Origin: Qipengyuania soli
Lineage (GTDB): Bacteria; Pseudomonadota; Alphaproteobacteria; Sphingomonadales; Sphingomonadaceae
Length of the DNA: 64,000 nt
Assembly (NCBI RefSeq): GCF_015529805.1
Contig: NZ_CP064654.1
Location: 2,108,001-2,172,000, forward strand
Direction of reading: 5' to 3'
Below the pieces are notes generated by a model that saw only the letters and a program-made list of their open reading frames with translations, ran no database searches and was not told the origin of the DNA. Below, piece by piece: positions 52,239-60,270 of the stretch (position 1 is the stretch's first letter; the number at the start of each line of letters is the position of its first letter). The position numbers were made by a program, and so were the translations under genes.

Positions 52239-52679
52239 TCAGTGGTCCTCGGTCAGGTCGAGGTTGAGCTTGACCGTCTCGTGCTCGCGGTCGCCCTCGA
52301 ACTTCTTGAGGAATTCCTCGATCGGCATGGCCTGGCTGCGATCGACCATGGGATTCGACTTGGCCATCTCCACCGCCTTCAACTCGTCGGGCGTCATGCG
52401 CACGTGGATATAGGGCATCCAGACATCGCCATAGTCGGCCTTCTGATACCAGACGTCGAGGATGTCGTAGGACGCCCACGAGCCGGTGGGTTCCTGCAAG
52501 CGGATACCTTCGCCAATGCGCGGCACGGTGACCACCTTGATACGGAAGACCGTCTGGTGCGTCTCGTTCTGGATTTCGATGTCGATCACGTGTCGCGGGG
52601 TCCGGCTGTACCAATGGGAATCGGGAATTCCCTCTCTGGTGGCAGCGACGTATTGAGATCGCTTTAACGATGACGTCAC
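52239..52679 (-). CDS. hypothetical protein, beta-rich
   Basis: This 146-residue protein is not recognised. It has no signal or membrane segment; strands such as VIDIEIQNETHQTVFRIKVVTV and a Trp/Tyr-rich middle (WASYDILDVWYQKADYGDVWMPY) are seen, with an acidic tail. It converges with comM with 2 nt between stops. The only usable start is GTG 52679, located in the palindrome TGACGTCA. It is divergent from the TonB-like gene. Confidence 0.65.
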   Translation of the reverse strand: MTSSLKRSQYVAATREGIPDSHWYSRTPRHVIDIEIQNETHQTVFRIKVVTVPRIGEGIRLQEPTGSWASYDILDVWYQKADYGDVWMPYIHVRMTPDELKAVEMAKSNPMVDRSQAMPIEEFLKKFEGDREHETVKLNLDLTEDH

Positions 52680-52704
52680 GCAGCCATGGGCGATTGTGAC
52701 GTCA
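52671..52704. promoter_or_regulatory. two TGACGTCA palindromes between divergent genes
   Basis: Perfect 8-bp palindromes TGACGTCA lie at 52671-52678 and 52697-52704, 26 bp apart (about 2.5 helical turns). The first covers the GTG start of the minus-strand gene; the second precedes the plus-strand TonB-like gene. They look like paired operator sites. Confidence 0.4.
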
Positions 52705-52730
52705 CTCTTGCGCGGCTATTTGAAGCGCGA

Positions 52731-53561
52731 ATGCATTCCCCCCAATCTCGGAGTCGCGACGAAGACAGGCGTTTGCGCCTGGCTGACTGGTGTCGCGAGC
52801 GGTACGCCGGTCTCGATCCGGAGTGGCGGCGCAAGGCGGTGGGCCTTTCACTCGCCGTAGGCATCGAGGCCCTCTTGGTTCTGTTGCTGCTGTCGCTGGG
52901 CATCGTGAACCGCGAACCGGTGCCAATGAGCGATTCTCTGGTTACCGTGACCATGAGCGAGAATCCCGCTGAAGAAGACGAGCCATCCGAAGCCAGGTCA
53001 TATCCTGCAGAAGATTCCCCTGCTTCCCAGGCCCCGCAGCCCCCGCAGGAAGAAGAGCCGGTCCAGCAACCGACGGACGCCCGCCAAACGCCCGTCCCGG
53101 CGCTGATCGCGGTTTCCCCCGACAGCATGCGATCGCTCGACATTTCGCGGGCTCAGCCCTCCAGGCCTATCGTCGGCGCGCAACCCTATGGTCCTGTCGA
53201 CACTGCGCGCCCCGGTGACTCGCAACGCATTGCCGGAAGCGGACCCAATGGCGAACCACTTTACGCCGCGCGCTGGTACCGCGAGCCGACCGACCAGGAA
53301 TTGCAGGGCTACCTGTCGACGGCTTCTGGTCCAGGATATGCCTTGATCAACTGCCAGACCGCACCGCAGTATCGCGTGGAGAATTGCGTGCTGGTGTCCG
53401 AGGGGCCGCAAGGCTCGAACATGGGGCGAGCGGTTCTGGCCGCGGCCTGGCAATTCAAGGTGCGTCCGCCGCAGATAGGTGGGCGTCCCCAAGTCGGGGA
53501 ATGGGTACGGATCAGGATAACGTACGATGTGAGACCGGCTGTCCCGCCCTACTCGCGCTGA
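52731..53561 (+). CDS. TonB-like periplasmic protein
   Basis: The 276-residue protein has an N-terminal cytoplasmic part, a single membrane helix (VGLSLAVGIEALLVLLLLSLGIV), a long Pro/Glu/Gln-rich linker and a C-terminal domain with a Cys pair (NCQTA, NCVL) and the strands AWQFKVRPPQ and WVRIRITYDV, as in TonB C-terminal domains. This fits an energy-transducer or similar scaffold, but TonB-dependent partners (ExbB/ExbD) are absent. ATG 52731 (MHSPQSRSRD) is chosen; the upstream ATG at 52686 would lie before the second palindrome. Confidence 0.65.
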   Translation: MHSPQSRSRDEDRRLRLADWCRERYAGLDPEWRRKAVGLSLAVGIEALLVLLLLSLGIVNREPVPMSDSLVTVTMSENPAEEDEPSEARSYPAEDSPASQAPQPPQEEEPVQQPTDARQTPVPALIAVSPDSMRSLDISRAQPSRPIVGAQPYGPVDTARPGDSQRIAGSGPNGEPLYAARWYREPTDQELQGYLSTASGPGYALINCQTAPQYRVENCVLVSEGPQGSNMGRAVLAAAWQFKVRPPQIGGRPQVGEWVRIRITYDVRPAVPPYSR

Positions 53562-54116
53562 TCAGGCCGCGTCCTTGGCCTTGCGGATCGCACCGAGGTC
53601 AACGACATCGCCGTTCGCGAGCGAACCTTCTGCTGTCGCGCGGCTGCCGTCGGCGCGGATACCAAGATTGTTGCGCTCGACGAGCCAGAGATCCTGAGGA
53701 CCGAGGATCCGGCCATCGTGACTGAGGATGGAGGTCGGCCCGATGGGCAGACGGTCGCGTTCATCGACCAGAACCGGGTTTTCGACAACTTCGGAACCGT
53801 ATTTCTGACCCCACTGGCGCAACGCAACCATGGCAGGGAGCAAATCGAAGCCCTTCTCGGTCAGGCGATATTCGATTTTGCGACGGTCTTCGGCGCAGGG
53901 ATCGCGCTTGAGAATGCCATGTTCGACCAGTTTGGCGAGCCGATTGGAGAGAATATTGCGGGCGATTCCCAGTTCGGTGAGGAATTCCTCGAAATGGTGC
54001 AAACCGTTGAAACTGGCGCGAAGGATCATGAAGCTCCATCGTTCGCCCATGACTTCAAGAGCTTGCGGCAGGCCGCATTCGGTCAGTTCACGCAAAGGTT
54101 CGCGAAGGTCGCCCAT
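53562..54116 (-). CDS. HxlR-family transcriptional regulator
   Basis: The 184-residue protein has the HxlR winged-helix domain (residues about 10-110) with WSFMILRASFNGLHHFEEF, the recognition helix RNILSNRLAKLVEHGILKR and RRKIEYRLTEKGFDLLPAM. A C-terminal extension of about 75 residues is unusual for this small family and may sense a signal. It is divergent from a CC_3452 gene; GTTGC/GCAAC repeats between them may be its sites. Confidence 0.87.
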   Translation of the reverse strand: MGDLREPLRELTECGLPQALEVMGERWSFMILRASFNGLHHFEEFLTELGIARNILSNRLAKLVEHGILKRDPCAEDRRKIEYRLTEKGFDLLPAMVALRQWGQKYGSEVVENPVLVDERDRLPIGPTSILSHDGRILGPQDLWLVERNNLGIRADGSRATAEGSLANGDVVDLGAIRKAKDAA

Positions 54117-54188
54117 TTTTTTCAGTCCTCTTCCAGAAACCTATCTAGCGCGAAAATCGCCGATGCCAAAAAATTTTTCCACGAAAGG

Positions 54189-54237
54189 GTTGCAATGCGC
54201 AACTTAGTTTTATAGGTAGCGATTCGCAACTGGTTGC
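54189..54237. promoter_or_regulatory. candidate operators between the HxlR gene and CC_3452 gene
   Basis: Half sites GTTGC (54189-54193) and GCAAC (54199-54203) form an inverted repeat with a 5-nt spacer; GCAAC (54226-54230) and GTTGC (54233-54237) form another with 2 nt. Both are in the 188-nt AT-richer gap; a TATAAA box on the minus strand lies between them. Confidence 0.45.
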
Positions 54238-54304
54238 TATTTGAAACTCAATTGCACGAATGGCAAGCCCTGTTGAGAAAATTGCAAGCGTAAAGGACCT
54301 CCCC

Positions 54305-54649
54305 ATGGCCATCACTCTCCCCCGCTCGGTCAACATCGGCGCAATCGTCGCCGCATTCGCATATACCTCGCTGACCTTCGGCGCTGCCGTTGCGCCGGCC
54401 CCGGCAGAAGCCGCCGGCAACCAGGTGTTCTACACCGCACAGCTCGCCAAGCCCGTCGAAAAGGCCACCACCACCGTCGCTGGCGGTGTCGTGTGGAGCT
54501 GCAAGGGCGATACCTGCATCGCTGCAAAGGGCGCTTCGCGTCCGTTGCGCGTGTGCCGCGAACTCCAGAAGGAACACGGCGAAATCGCCGGCTTCACCGC
54601 CAAGGGTGAAGAACTGGCCGCCGATAACCTTGCAAAGTGCAACGGCTGA
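54305..54649 (+). CDS. CC_3452-family secreted protein
   Basis: The 114-residue product has a signal peptide (about 1-36) and a mature domain with FYTAQLAKPVEKATTTVAGGVVWSCKG and SRPLRVCRELQKEHG, matching the CC_3452 family of small alphaproteobacterial periplasmic proteins with conserved Cys. Function is unknown. AAGGA precedes ATG 54305. A strong terminator follows it. It is divergent from an HxlR regulator that may control it. Confidence 0.87.
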   Translation: MAITLPRSVNIGAIVAAFAYTSLTFGAAVAPAPAEAAGNQVFYTAQLAKPVEKATTTVAGGVVWSCKGDTCIAAKGASRPLRVCRELQKEHGEIAGFTAKGEELAADNLAKCNG

Positions 54650-54702
54650 TCGGATCCTGACGAACTTACCCCCCACCCCTCTCCATCGGTGGGATTCCTC
54701 CA

Positions 54703-54734
54703 GGGCTCTGGCAGCAATGCCAGGGCCCATTTTT
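54703..54734 (+). terminator. intrinsic terminator with GNRA tetraloop
   Basis: GGGCTCTGGCA and TGCCAGGGCCC form an 11-bp stem (one G-U) around the loop GCAA, followed by ATTTTT. It ends the CC_3452 transcript. Confidence 0.88.
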
Positions 54735-54741
54735 CATGCGC

Positions 54742-55347
54742 TTAAATCAGCCCACGCGTCCCAAGGTCGGCTTCCAGCGTCTGCGCGTCGGCAAAATGAT
54801 GCACCTGCCAGCCGCAGGCCTTGGCTGATTCCACATTGGCGAGGCTGTCATCGATGAAGAGCATGGCATTCGCGGGGTGGCCGAAACGCCTTTCTGCAAG
54901 TTCGAATATTGCGGGATCGGGTTTCGCCAGCTTCTCTTCGCCAGAAACGACGATGTCGCGAAACACGTCGAAGACGGGTGCTGTCGGACGGAACTCGGCC
55001 CAGAACTCGGCTCCGAAATTGGTGATCCCGAAAATCGGCACCCCGCGAGCATCGAGCCTCGAAACAAGGTCATGGCTGCCGGGCACGGGTCCCGGAATCG
55101 TTTCGTTGAACCGCGTCGCATAGGCACGCAACGCCTCTGCATGATGCGGATATTCGGCGATACGGGCCGGAACCATTTCCGCTAGCGGCACGCCGGCATC
55201 GTGCTGCGAGTGCCATTCGACGGTAACGACCTCCTCGACCAGCTCGCGCAGCCGCTCCGGGTCGCTCTCGACCTTGCGCATCAGGAGCGCAAGGTCCCAC
55301 TGATAGAGGACCTTGCCTACATCGAACACGACAGCCTGGATCGCCAT
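54742..55347 (-). CDS. HAD-family hydrolase/phosphatase
   Basis: The 201-residue protein has the HAD core: D9 as nucleophile in VVFDVGKVL (a DxG instead of DxD motif, like YihX-type haloacid dehalogenase relatives), GITNFGAEFWAEF with motif II, KPDPAIFELAERRFG with the motif III Lys, and FIDDSLANVESA with motif IV. It removes phosphate or halide from an unknown small molecule. ATG 55347 is chosen with GAGGTGA before it; a GTG at 55356 is possible. Confidence 0.9.
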   Translation of the reverse strand: MAIQAVVFDVGKVLYQWDLALLMRKVESDPERLRELVEEVVTVEWHSQHDAGVPLAEMVPARIAEYPHHAEALRAYATRFNETIPGPVPGSHDLVSRLDARGVPIFGITNFGAEFWAEFRPTAPVFDVFRDIVVSGEEKLAKPDPAIFELAERRFGHPANAMLFIDDSLANVESAKACGWQVHHFADAQTLEADLGTRGLI

Positions 55348-55368
55348 TCCCGTCACCTCAAACGCGAA

Positions 55369-55397
55369 CGGCCCGAACTCCCTTCGGAGCCGGGCCG
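55369..55397 (-). terminator. terminator-like hairpin after L36
   Basis: CGGCCCG and CGGGCCG with inner CTCC/GGAG pairs form a stem-loop (loop of four bases) in the gap between the L36 stop and the HAD gene start. The following T run is weak, so it may be a partial terminator. Confidence 0.5.
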
Positions 55398-55437
55398 GTC
55401 AGCAAGACATGCACCGCGCGGGGCGCGGCGCGCCGAA

Positions 55438-55563
55438 TCAGCCCTGGCGGGCCTTGAAGCGGCGGTTGGTCTTGTTGATGACGTAAGTGCGCCCGCGGCG
55501 ACGGATCACGCGGCAATCCCGGTGGCGGTCCTTGAGCGACTTGAGGCTGTTGCGGATCTTCAT
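55438..55563 (-). CDS. ykgO: 50S ribosomal protein L36, C-minus type
   Basis: The 41-residue basic protein ([20 protein letters not shown] start) is L36 of the type without the zinc ribbon, as only one Cys is present. In bacteria with two L36 forms, this type is made under zinc limitation; whether the zinc form exists elsewhere cannot be seen here. It is too short for many ORF finders. ATG 55563. A single-gene unit. Confidence 0.93.
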   Translation of the reverse strand: MKIRNSLKSLKDRHRDCRVIRRRGRTYVINKTNRRFKARQG

Positions 55564-55652
55564 AGGTCTTCTCGTCAAATAAATACGCGCCGGAGATGGG
55601 CCCCCGACGCGGCAAATTCAAGCGCGCCCGTTAGCGGCGAGGGTGATTCCCG

Positions 55653-56666
55653 TCAACCGTCTCCGCGCATTTCGGCAAGTCGCCGTTCCCACTGCAGCGC
55701 GTGGCTGACGATGATGTCGAGATCGGCAAAGCGCGGCTGCCACGGCAAGGTGGCGCGAATGCGCGAGGGATCGGAGATCAGCTGGCCCGGATCGCCCGCA
55801 CGGCGCGGCTCCATCCTGCGCACGATCGTCTGGTTGGTCACTCGGTCGACCGCGTCGAGGACTTCGAGGACCGAGAAACCGCGTCCGTAGCCGCAGTTCA
55901 TCGTCAACGAACACTTCGGTTGCTCGATCAGTGCCTCGAGAGCGAGGACGTGTGCGGCCGCAAGATCGCTCACGTGGATGTAATCGCGCACCCCGGTGCC
56001 ATCGCGCGTGTCGAAATCGGTGCCGAATACCGCCACGTGGTCGCGCTTGCCAGTCGCCGCCTCGCAGGCGACCTTGATCAGGTGCGTCGCCCCTGCGGTC
56101 GACTGGCCCGTGCGCCCGTCGGGATCGGCCCCGGCAACGTTGAAATAGCGCAGGGCGCAGAAGTTGAAGCCGTGCGCCGCGCTAGCATCGGCGAGCATGC
56201 GCTCGGTCATCAGCTTCGACCAGCCGTACGGATTGATCGGCTCCTTGGGCGTATCCTCTGTCACCGCCTCGACTTCGGGCACACCATAGGTCGCCGCGGT
56301 CGAGCTGAAGATGAAGTGGTCCACCCCGCCCTTCACCGCCGCCTCGATCAGGGCGCGGCTCTTCACCGTGTTGTTGTCGTAATACTTGAGCGGGTTCTCG
56401 ACCGATTCCGGCACCACGATCGAGCCGGCAAAATGCATGATCGCCTTGGTGCCCTGCTCGCGGAAAATGCGCGCCAACAGGTCGGCGTCGGCGATGTCGC
56501 CTTCATAGAGCGGGACGCCTTCGGGAATGGCGAAGGCGAAGCCGGTCGACAAGTTGTCGATCACTGCCACGCTCCAGGCGGCATCGCGCAGGGCGAGGAC
56601 CGCGTGGCTGCCGATATACCCTGCCCCGCCGGTGACCAGCACCGGGACTTTGCCGTTTTCGTCCAT
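55653..56666 (-). CDS. galE: UDP-glucose 4-epimerase
   Basis: The 337-residue extended SDR has the Rossmann loop TGGAGYIGSHAVLAL and the catalytic NPYGWSK (Y-x3-K), with SSTAATYG supplying the Ser. The binding segment for the nucleotide sugar, FNVAGADPDGRTGQ, is of the GalE type. It converts UDP-glucose and UDP-galactose for polysaccharide precursors. ATG 56666 is chosen; the upstream frame of 100 residues is a shadow. Divergent from the DUF4136 gene; the 135-nt gap has a hairpin CCATGC/GCATGG (56747-56761). Confidence 0.92.
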   Translation of the reverse strand: MDENGKVPVLVTGGAGYIGSHAVLALRDAAWSVAVIDNLSTGFAFAIPEGVPLYEGDIADADLLARIFREQGTKAIMHFAGSIVVPESVENPLKYYDNNTVKSRALIEAAVKGGVDHFIFSSTAATYGVPEVEAVTEDTPKEPINPYGWSKLMTERMLADASAAHGFNFCALRYFNVAGADPDGRTGQSTAGATHLIKVACEAATGKRDHVAVFGTDFDTRDGTGVRDYIHVSDLAAAHVLALEALIEQPKCSLTMNCGYGRGFSVLEVLDAVDRVTNQTIVRRMEPRRAGDPGQLISDPSRIRATLPWQPRFADLDIIVSHALQWERRLAEMRGDG

Positions 56667-56801
56667 GGCTCGCCGAGTAGCATACGATTTGGTAACGGCA
56701 AGTTGTCTAGGGGCGCCGCCAAGCGTCCCGGAGCGCAAAACGGTCGCCATGCGTTGCATGGATACCGTGGTGCGACGAGAGAGACGCGAAAGGATCGCAA
56801 G

Positions 56802-57407
56802 ATGAGACATCCACTTCCCGCCGTGGCGCTGGCCGCCACCCTCGCCCTTGGCGCCTGCGCTACACCGCCGGGCCCGGTCGAGGTCACGCGCTTCGTTGCG
56901 CCGGAACGTGTCGGCCAGCTGGGTCAAGGCACGGTCTTCGTGGAGAGCCTCGCCGGTTCGCAAGGCGATACCCTTGCGCTGGCACCCTACAAGGCCGCAG
57001 TTGCCGCAGAACTCAAGCGGCTTGGTTACGTCGAGGCCGATCGTGCGGGCGCAAGCCAGGTCGCGCAGGTATCGGTCGAAAAATACACGCTGGCCGCAGG
57101 CGGCAAGCGCAGCCCGGTCAGCGTCGGAGTCGGCGGTTCCACCGGCAGCTACGGCTCGGGCGTGGGCCTTGGCATCGGCATCAACCTTGGCGGAGGAGAG
57201 AAGGATCGGCTGGGCACCACGCTCACCGTCCGCATCACCGACAAGGCCACGCAGGCGAGCCTGTGGGAAGGTCGCGCCGATTTCCGCCCGCCGGAGAATT
57301 CACCCCTTGCGCGCACGCAGGCGAACGCCCAGACGGTCGCCTCCGCGCTGTTCCGGGAGTTTCCGGGCAACAATGGCGAAACGATAGAAGTGAAGGTTAG
57401 CGAGTGA
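56802..57407 (+). CDS. DUF4136 lipoprotein
   Basis: The 201-residue protein has a lipoprotein signal ending LGAC (Cys19), then a DUF4136-type beta domain with a long glycine-rich stretch (residues about 103-130). Function is unknown; the family is found in the envelope. AAAGGA lies 10 nt before ATG 56802. It overlaps the M14 carboxypeptidase gene by 4 nt (GTGA), so both may be needed together, perhaps with the carboxypeptidase acting in the cytoplasm. Confidence 0.87.
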   Translation: MRHPLPAVALAATLALGACATPPGPVEVTRFVAPERVGQLGQGTVFVESLAGSQGDTLALAPYKAAVAAELKRLGYVEADRAGASQVAQVSVEKYTLAAGGKRSPVSVGVGGSTGSYGSGVGLGIGINLGGGEKDRLGTTLTVRITDKATQASLWEGRADFRPPENSPLARTQANAQTVASALFREFPGNNGETIEVKVSE

Positions 57408-58543
57408 GCGATATCAGGATCGATACCCAGTTCGACAGCGGCAACATCGAAGTGCTGTCGACCTCGGGGGCAAAGGCGAAGCTGGCCGTACGCAAGGACC
57501 ACATGAGCGAATTCGCGCAGTGGTTCCATTTCCGCGTCGCTGGCGCTGCCGGTCGCGAGCTCGAACTCAAGATCACCGGTCTCAACGACAGCGCCTATCC
57601 CGGCGGCTGGCCCGACTACGATGCCTGCGTTTCGGAAGATCGCGACTACTGGGGCCGCGCCTCCTCGAGCTTCGACAAGGACGAGGACAATGGAACGCTG
57701 ACGATCCGCTATGCGCCTGCCAGTGACATCGTCTGGTTCGCCTATTTCGCGCCCTATTCGATGGAGCGCCACCACGACCTCATCGCCGAGGCTGCTGCCT
57801 CGGAGGGCGTCGAGTACAAGCACCTCGGCACCACGCTCGACGGCCAGCCGATCGACTGCCTCACCATGGGCGAAGGCGATTTCCAGGTCTGGCTCTATGC
57901 CCGCCAGCACCCGGGCGAGACGCAGGCCGAATGGTGGATGGAAGGCGCACTCGAAGTGCTGACCGATCCCAGCGACAGCGTGGGCCGCGAACTGCGCCAG
58001 CGCTGCCGCATCCATGTCGTGCCGAACGCCAATCCCGACGGCTCGCGCCGCGGTCACCTGCGGACCAATGCAGTAGGCGTGAACCTCAACCGCGAGTGGG
58101 CCAATCCGACCCCGGAGAAGAGCCCCGAAGTGCTCGCCATCCGCAATGCCATGGACAAGACCGGCGTGGATTTCGCGATCGACGTGCATGGCGACGAGGC
58201 GATCCCGGTCGCTTTCCTCGCCGGCTACGAAGGCATCCCGAGCTGGACCGAGGCGCAGGGCGAGCGCTTCTACCTCTACGAACGCATCCTCGACCGCCGG
58301 ACGCCCGACTTCCAGACCGAGCAGGGTTACACCAAGGCTGCCGCCGGCCAGGCCAACCTAACCATGAGCACCAACCAGGTCGCCGAGCGCTTCGGTGCGA
58401 CGGCGATGACGCTGGAAATGCCTTACAAGGACAATCCGGCTAAGCCCGAGCCCGAACAGGGCTGGAGCCCGGAGCGCTGCAAGATGCTGGCGCGCGATTG
58501 CCTCGCTGCTCTGCTCGAGTGGCTCGACGCCAAGGACAAGTAA
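57404..58543 (+). CDS. M14-family zinc carboxypeptidase (cytosolic type)
   Basis: The 379-residue protein has an N-terminal beta domain (about 1-120) followed by the M14 domain with zinc ligands H169 and E172 (RQHPGETQ) and H262 (DVHGDE), and catalytic Glu E338 (TLEMPYK). NPDG and [13 protein letters not shown] fit the cytosolic CCP-like branch, some of which act on polyglutamate or side chains. No signal peptide is seen. It starts with GTG in a 4-nt overlap with the lipoprotein gene and is followed by a terminator. Confidence 0.93.
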   Translation: MSDIRIDTQFDSGNIEVLSTSGAKAKLAVRKDHMSEFAQWFHFRVAGAAGRELELKITGLNDSAYPGGWPDYDACVSEDRDYWGRASSSFDKDEDNGTLTIRYAPASDIVWFAYFAPYSMERHHDLIAEAAASEGVEYKHLGTTLDGQPIDCLTMGEGDFQVWLYARQHPGETQAEWWMEGALEVLTDPSDSVGRELRQRCRIHVVPNANPDGSRRGHLRTNAVGVNLNREWANPTPEKSPEVLAIRNAMDKTGVDFAIDVHGDEAIPVAFLAGYEGIPSWTEAQGERFYLYERILDRRTPDFQTEQGYTKAAAGQANLTMSTNQVAERFGATAMTLEMPYKDNPAKPEPEQGWSPERCKMLARDCLAALLEWLDAKDK

Positions 58544-58548
58544 GAGAG

Positions 58549-58574
58549 ATGCCGGGGGCGACCCCGGCATTTTT
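58549..58574 (+). terminator. intrinsic terminator with GNRA tetraloop
   Basis: ATGCCGGGG and CCCCGGCAT make a perfect 9-bp stem around GCGA, followed by TTTT. It ends the DUF4136-M14 transcript. Confidence 0.9.
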
Positions 58575-58577
58575 CGT

Positions 58578-58751
58578 TCAACCTTCGAGAATTTTCGCGG
58601 CGACTTCTTCGATCGAGCCGGTCACCAGCAGCGGCTGGCCGCCGACCATGCCGACATTGGTCTGTCCGTTTTCGGCGGTACGCAGCCAGGCGATGTTGCT
58701 GGCCACCACGAGATAATTGCCGCCACGCGATTCGAGCTTGATGAACTTCAT
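58578..58751 (-). CDS. 57-residue small protein, resembling FlbD-type fold
   Basis: ATG 58751 to TGA 58578-58580 encodes 57 residues: MKFIKLESRGGNYLVVASNI, then a middle strand and GQPLLVTGSIEEVAAKILEG at the end. AGGAG lies about 10 nt before the start. The order of strand, turn and final SIEEVAAKI helix resembles the small FlbD flagellar family, but the resemblance is weak and no flagellar genes are nearby. It is convergent with the M14 gene; a terminator lies between. Too short for ordinary ORF finding. Confidence 0.65.
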   Translation of the reverse strand: MKFIKLESRGGNYLVVASNIAWLRTAENGQTNVGMVGGQPLLVTGSIEEVAAKILEG

Positions 58752-58827
58752 TTCAAACCATCTCCTGAGCGCAGCCGCGATAGCCGACTAACGCTCGCAA
58801 AATGGTTAACGCGCGACCCGAATGCCC

Positions 58828-59847
58828 TCAGGCGACGATGGGTTCGAGCAGGCGCAGAGTCCGCGCCTCCGCATCGAGTTCGACCGTGGCACCGTGCGGC
58901 AGACACAGCTGGTTGCGGACGTGACCGATGTTGCCTCCGGTAAAGGCGGGAATGCCAAGCGGGCGCAGGTGATGGTCGATCACGTCGTCGAGAGTGAAGC
59001 CGACACTCTCGGGATCGTCCGGATTGCAGTGCGTACACTGGCCGAAAACCACGCCAGCCGCATGATCGAGGATGCCCGCAAGCTTCAGTTGCTGGAGCAT
59101 GCGGTCGACACGGTAGATCGCCTCATTGACGTCCTCGACGAACAGGATCGCACCATCGAAGTCCGGAACCCAAGGCGTTCCCAGCAGGGTCGAAAGGATG
59201 GTGAGATTGCCGCCGAGCAGCCGCCCCCTGGCCGTCCCAGCCGTGATCGTCCGCCCGGCCCGCATGGTTTCCACTTCGACCGCTTCGCCCCCGAGCACCG
59301 GAGCCACCCCGGCGAACCCGAGGTGCCAGAGACTTTCCCAGCTCGCCTTTTCCCAGCGGCTCGCGGCGTTGGGACCGTGGATCGTCGGGAACCCTGCCCG
59401 CGCCGCGAAGGCGAGGTGCAGCGCACTGGTATCGCTGTAGCCGACCAGCAGCTTGGGATTGGCGCGGATCGTCGCCCAGTCGAGCAGCGGCAGGATGCGC
59501 GCCCCGCCCCAACCGCCGCGAATGGCGAATATCGCGCGCACGTCGGGATCGGCGAACATCGCATTGAGGTCGGCGGCACGCGCCTCATCGGTCCCGGCGA
59601 GGTAGCCGTCCTGTTCGGTCACATGCGCACCGCGCTTGGGCACGAGACCCATGCCTCGCATCCAGTATTCCGCGCGGTCGAGTTCGTCGGGTAGCGTCAG
59701 CGCCGTCGCGGGCGCGACGAGGCCGACGGTATCGCCCTCTCGCAGGCGCGGCAGCTTGCGCGGCGCGTGCGGTGCAGCGGCGGCGGGCATCGCCAGTCCC
59801 GCCAGCGCTCCGGCCATCGTCCCGAGCGCTGTGCGGCGGGCAATCAT
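58828..59847 (-). CDS. LD-carboxypeptidase (S66), Tat-type signal
   Basis: The 339-residue enzyme cleaves the tetrapeptide L,D bond in peptidoglycan recycling. S138 is the likely nucleophile in VGYSDTSAL. An early VGLVAPA segment and IRGGWGGARILPLL are conserved. The N-terminus has a twin-arginine-like signal (MIARRTALGTMAGALAGL), so it may be exported by Tat, unlike the cytoplasmic E. coli LdcA. ATG 59847 overlaps the cdd stop by 4 nt. Confidence 0.9.
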   Translation of the reverse strand: MIARRTALGTMAGALAGLAMPAAAAPHAPRKLPRLREGDTVGLVAPATALTLPDELDRAEYWMRGMGLVPKRGAHVTEQDGYLAGTDEARAADLNAMFADPDVRAIFAIRGGWGGARILPLLDWATIRANPKLLVGYSDTSALHLAFAARAGFPTIHGPNAASRWEKASWESLWHLGFAGVAPVLGGEAVEVETMRAGRTITAGTARGRLLGGNLTILSTLLGTPWVPDFDGAILFVEDVNEAIYRVDRMLQQLKLAGILDHAAGVVFGQCTHCNPDDPESVGFTLDDVIDHHLRPLGIPAFTGGNIGHVRNQLCLPHGATVELDAEARTLRLLEPIVA

Positions 59848-60248
59848 GCCAGGCTGGCTGGCCCGAAGGCGTGGGGGAGGAGTTCCGAAAGCCTGACCTT
59901 GGTCACGCTGTCCGGTCCGACACAAAGGATATCCGGGTCGGTGCCGCCCAGCTGCGCCAGCTCGTTGAGCACCTGGCGGCAGCGGCCGCAGGGCGTGATT
60001 GGGTCGGCGCCGGGACCGGTTACGGCGACTTTTTCGAGACCGCCGACCCAGTTTTCGGAGAGGATCTTGGCCACGGCAACGGTCTCTGCGCACAGCGCGA
60101 GGCCATAGCTTGCGTTCTCGACATTGGTGCCCGTCACCACGCTGCCGTCCTGCAGCAGCAGCGCCGCGCCGACCGCGAAGTTCGAATAGGGCGAATAGGA
60201 TTTGGCGGCGGCAGCGCGGGCGGCGGCGATCAGGTCTTCGTCGGTCAT
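59844..60248 (-). CDS. cdd: cytidine deaminase
   Basis: The 134-residue enzyme deaminates cytidine to uridine in pyrimidine salvage. C53 and E55 (LCAETVAVA) and C87/C90 (PCGRC) form the zinc centre with the catalytic Glu. This is the short tetrameric type. It starts a small run with the LD-carboxypeptidase gene; the 4-nt overlap is ATGA. Confidence 0.94.
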   Translation of the reverse strand: MTDEDLIAAARAAAAKSYSPYSNFAVGAALLLQDGSVVTGTNVENASYGLALCAETVAVAKILSENWVGGLEKVAVTGPGADPITPCGRCRQVLNELAQLGGTDPDILCVGPDSVTKVRLSELLPHAFGPASLA

Positions 60249-60270
60249 TTCGTCTTCGTCCCAGGAAACA

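Noticed and set aside
55701-56800. The long upstream extension of the DUF4136 frame across galE
   Set aside because: The lipoprotein signal begins at 56802 with its own ribosome site; the upstream part is antisense to galE.
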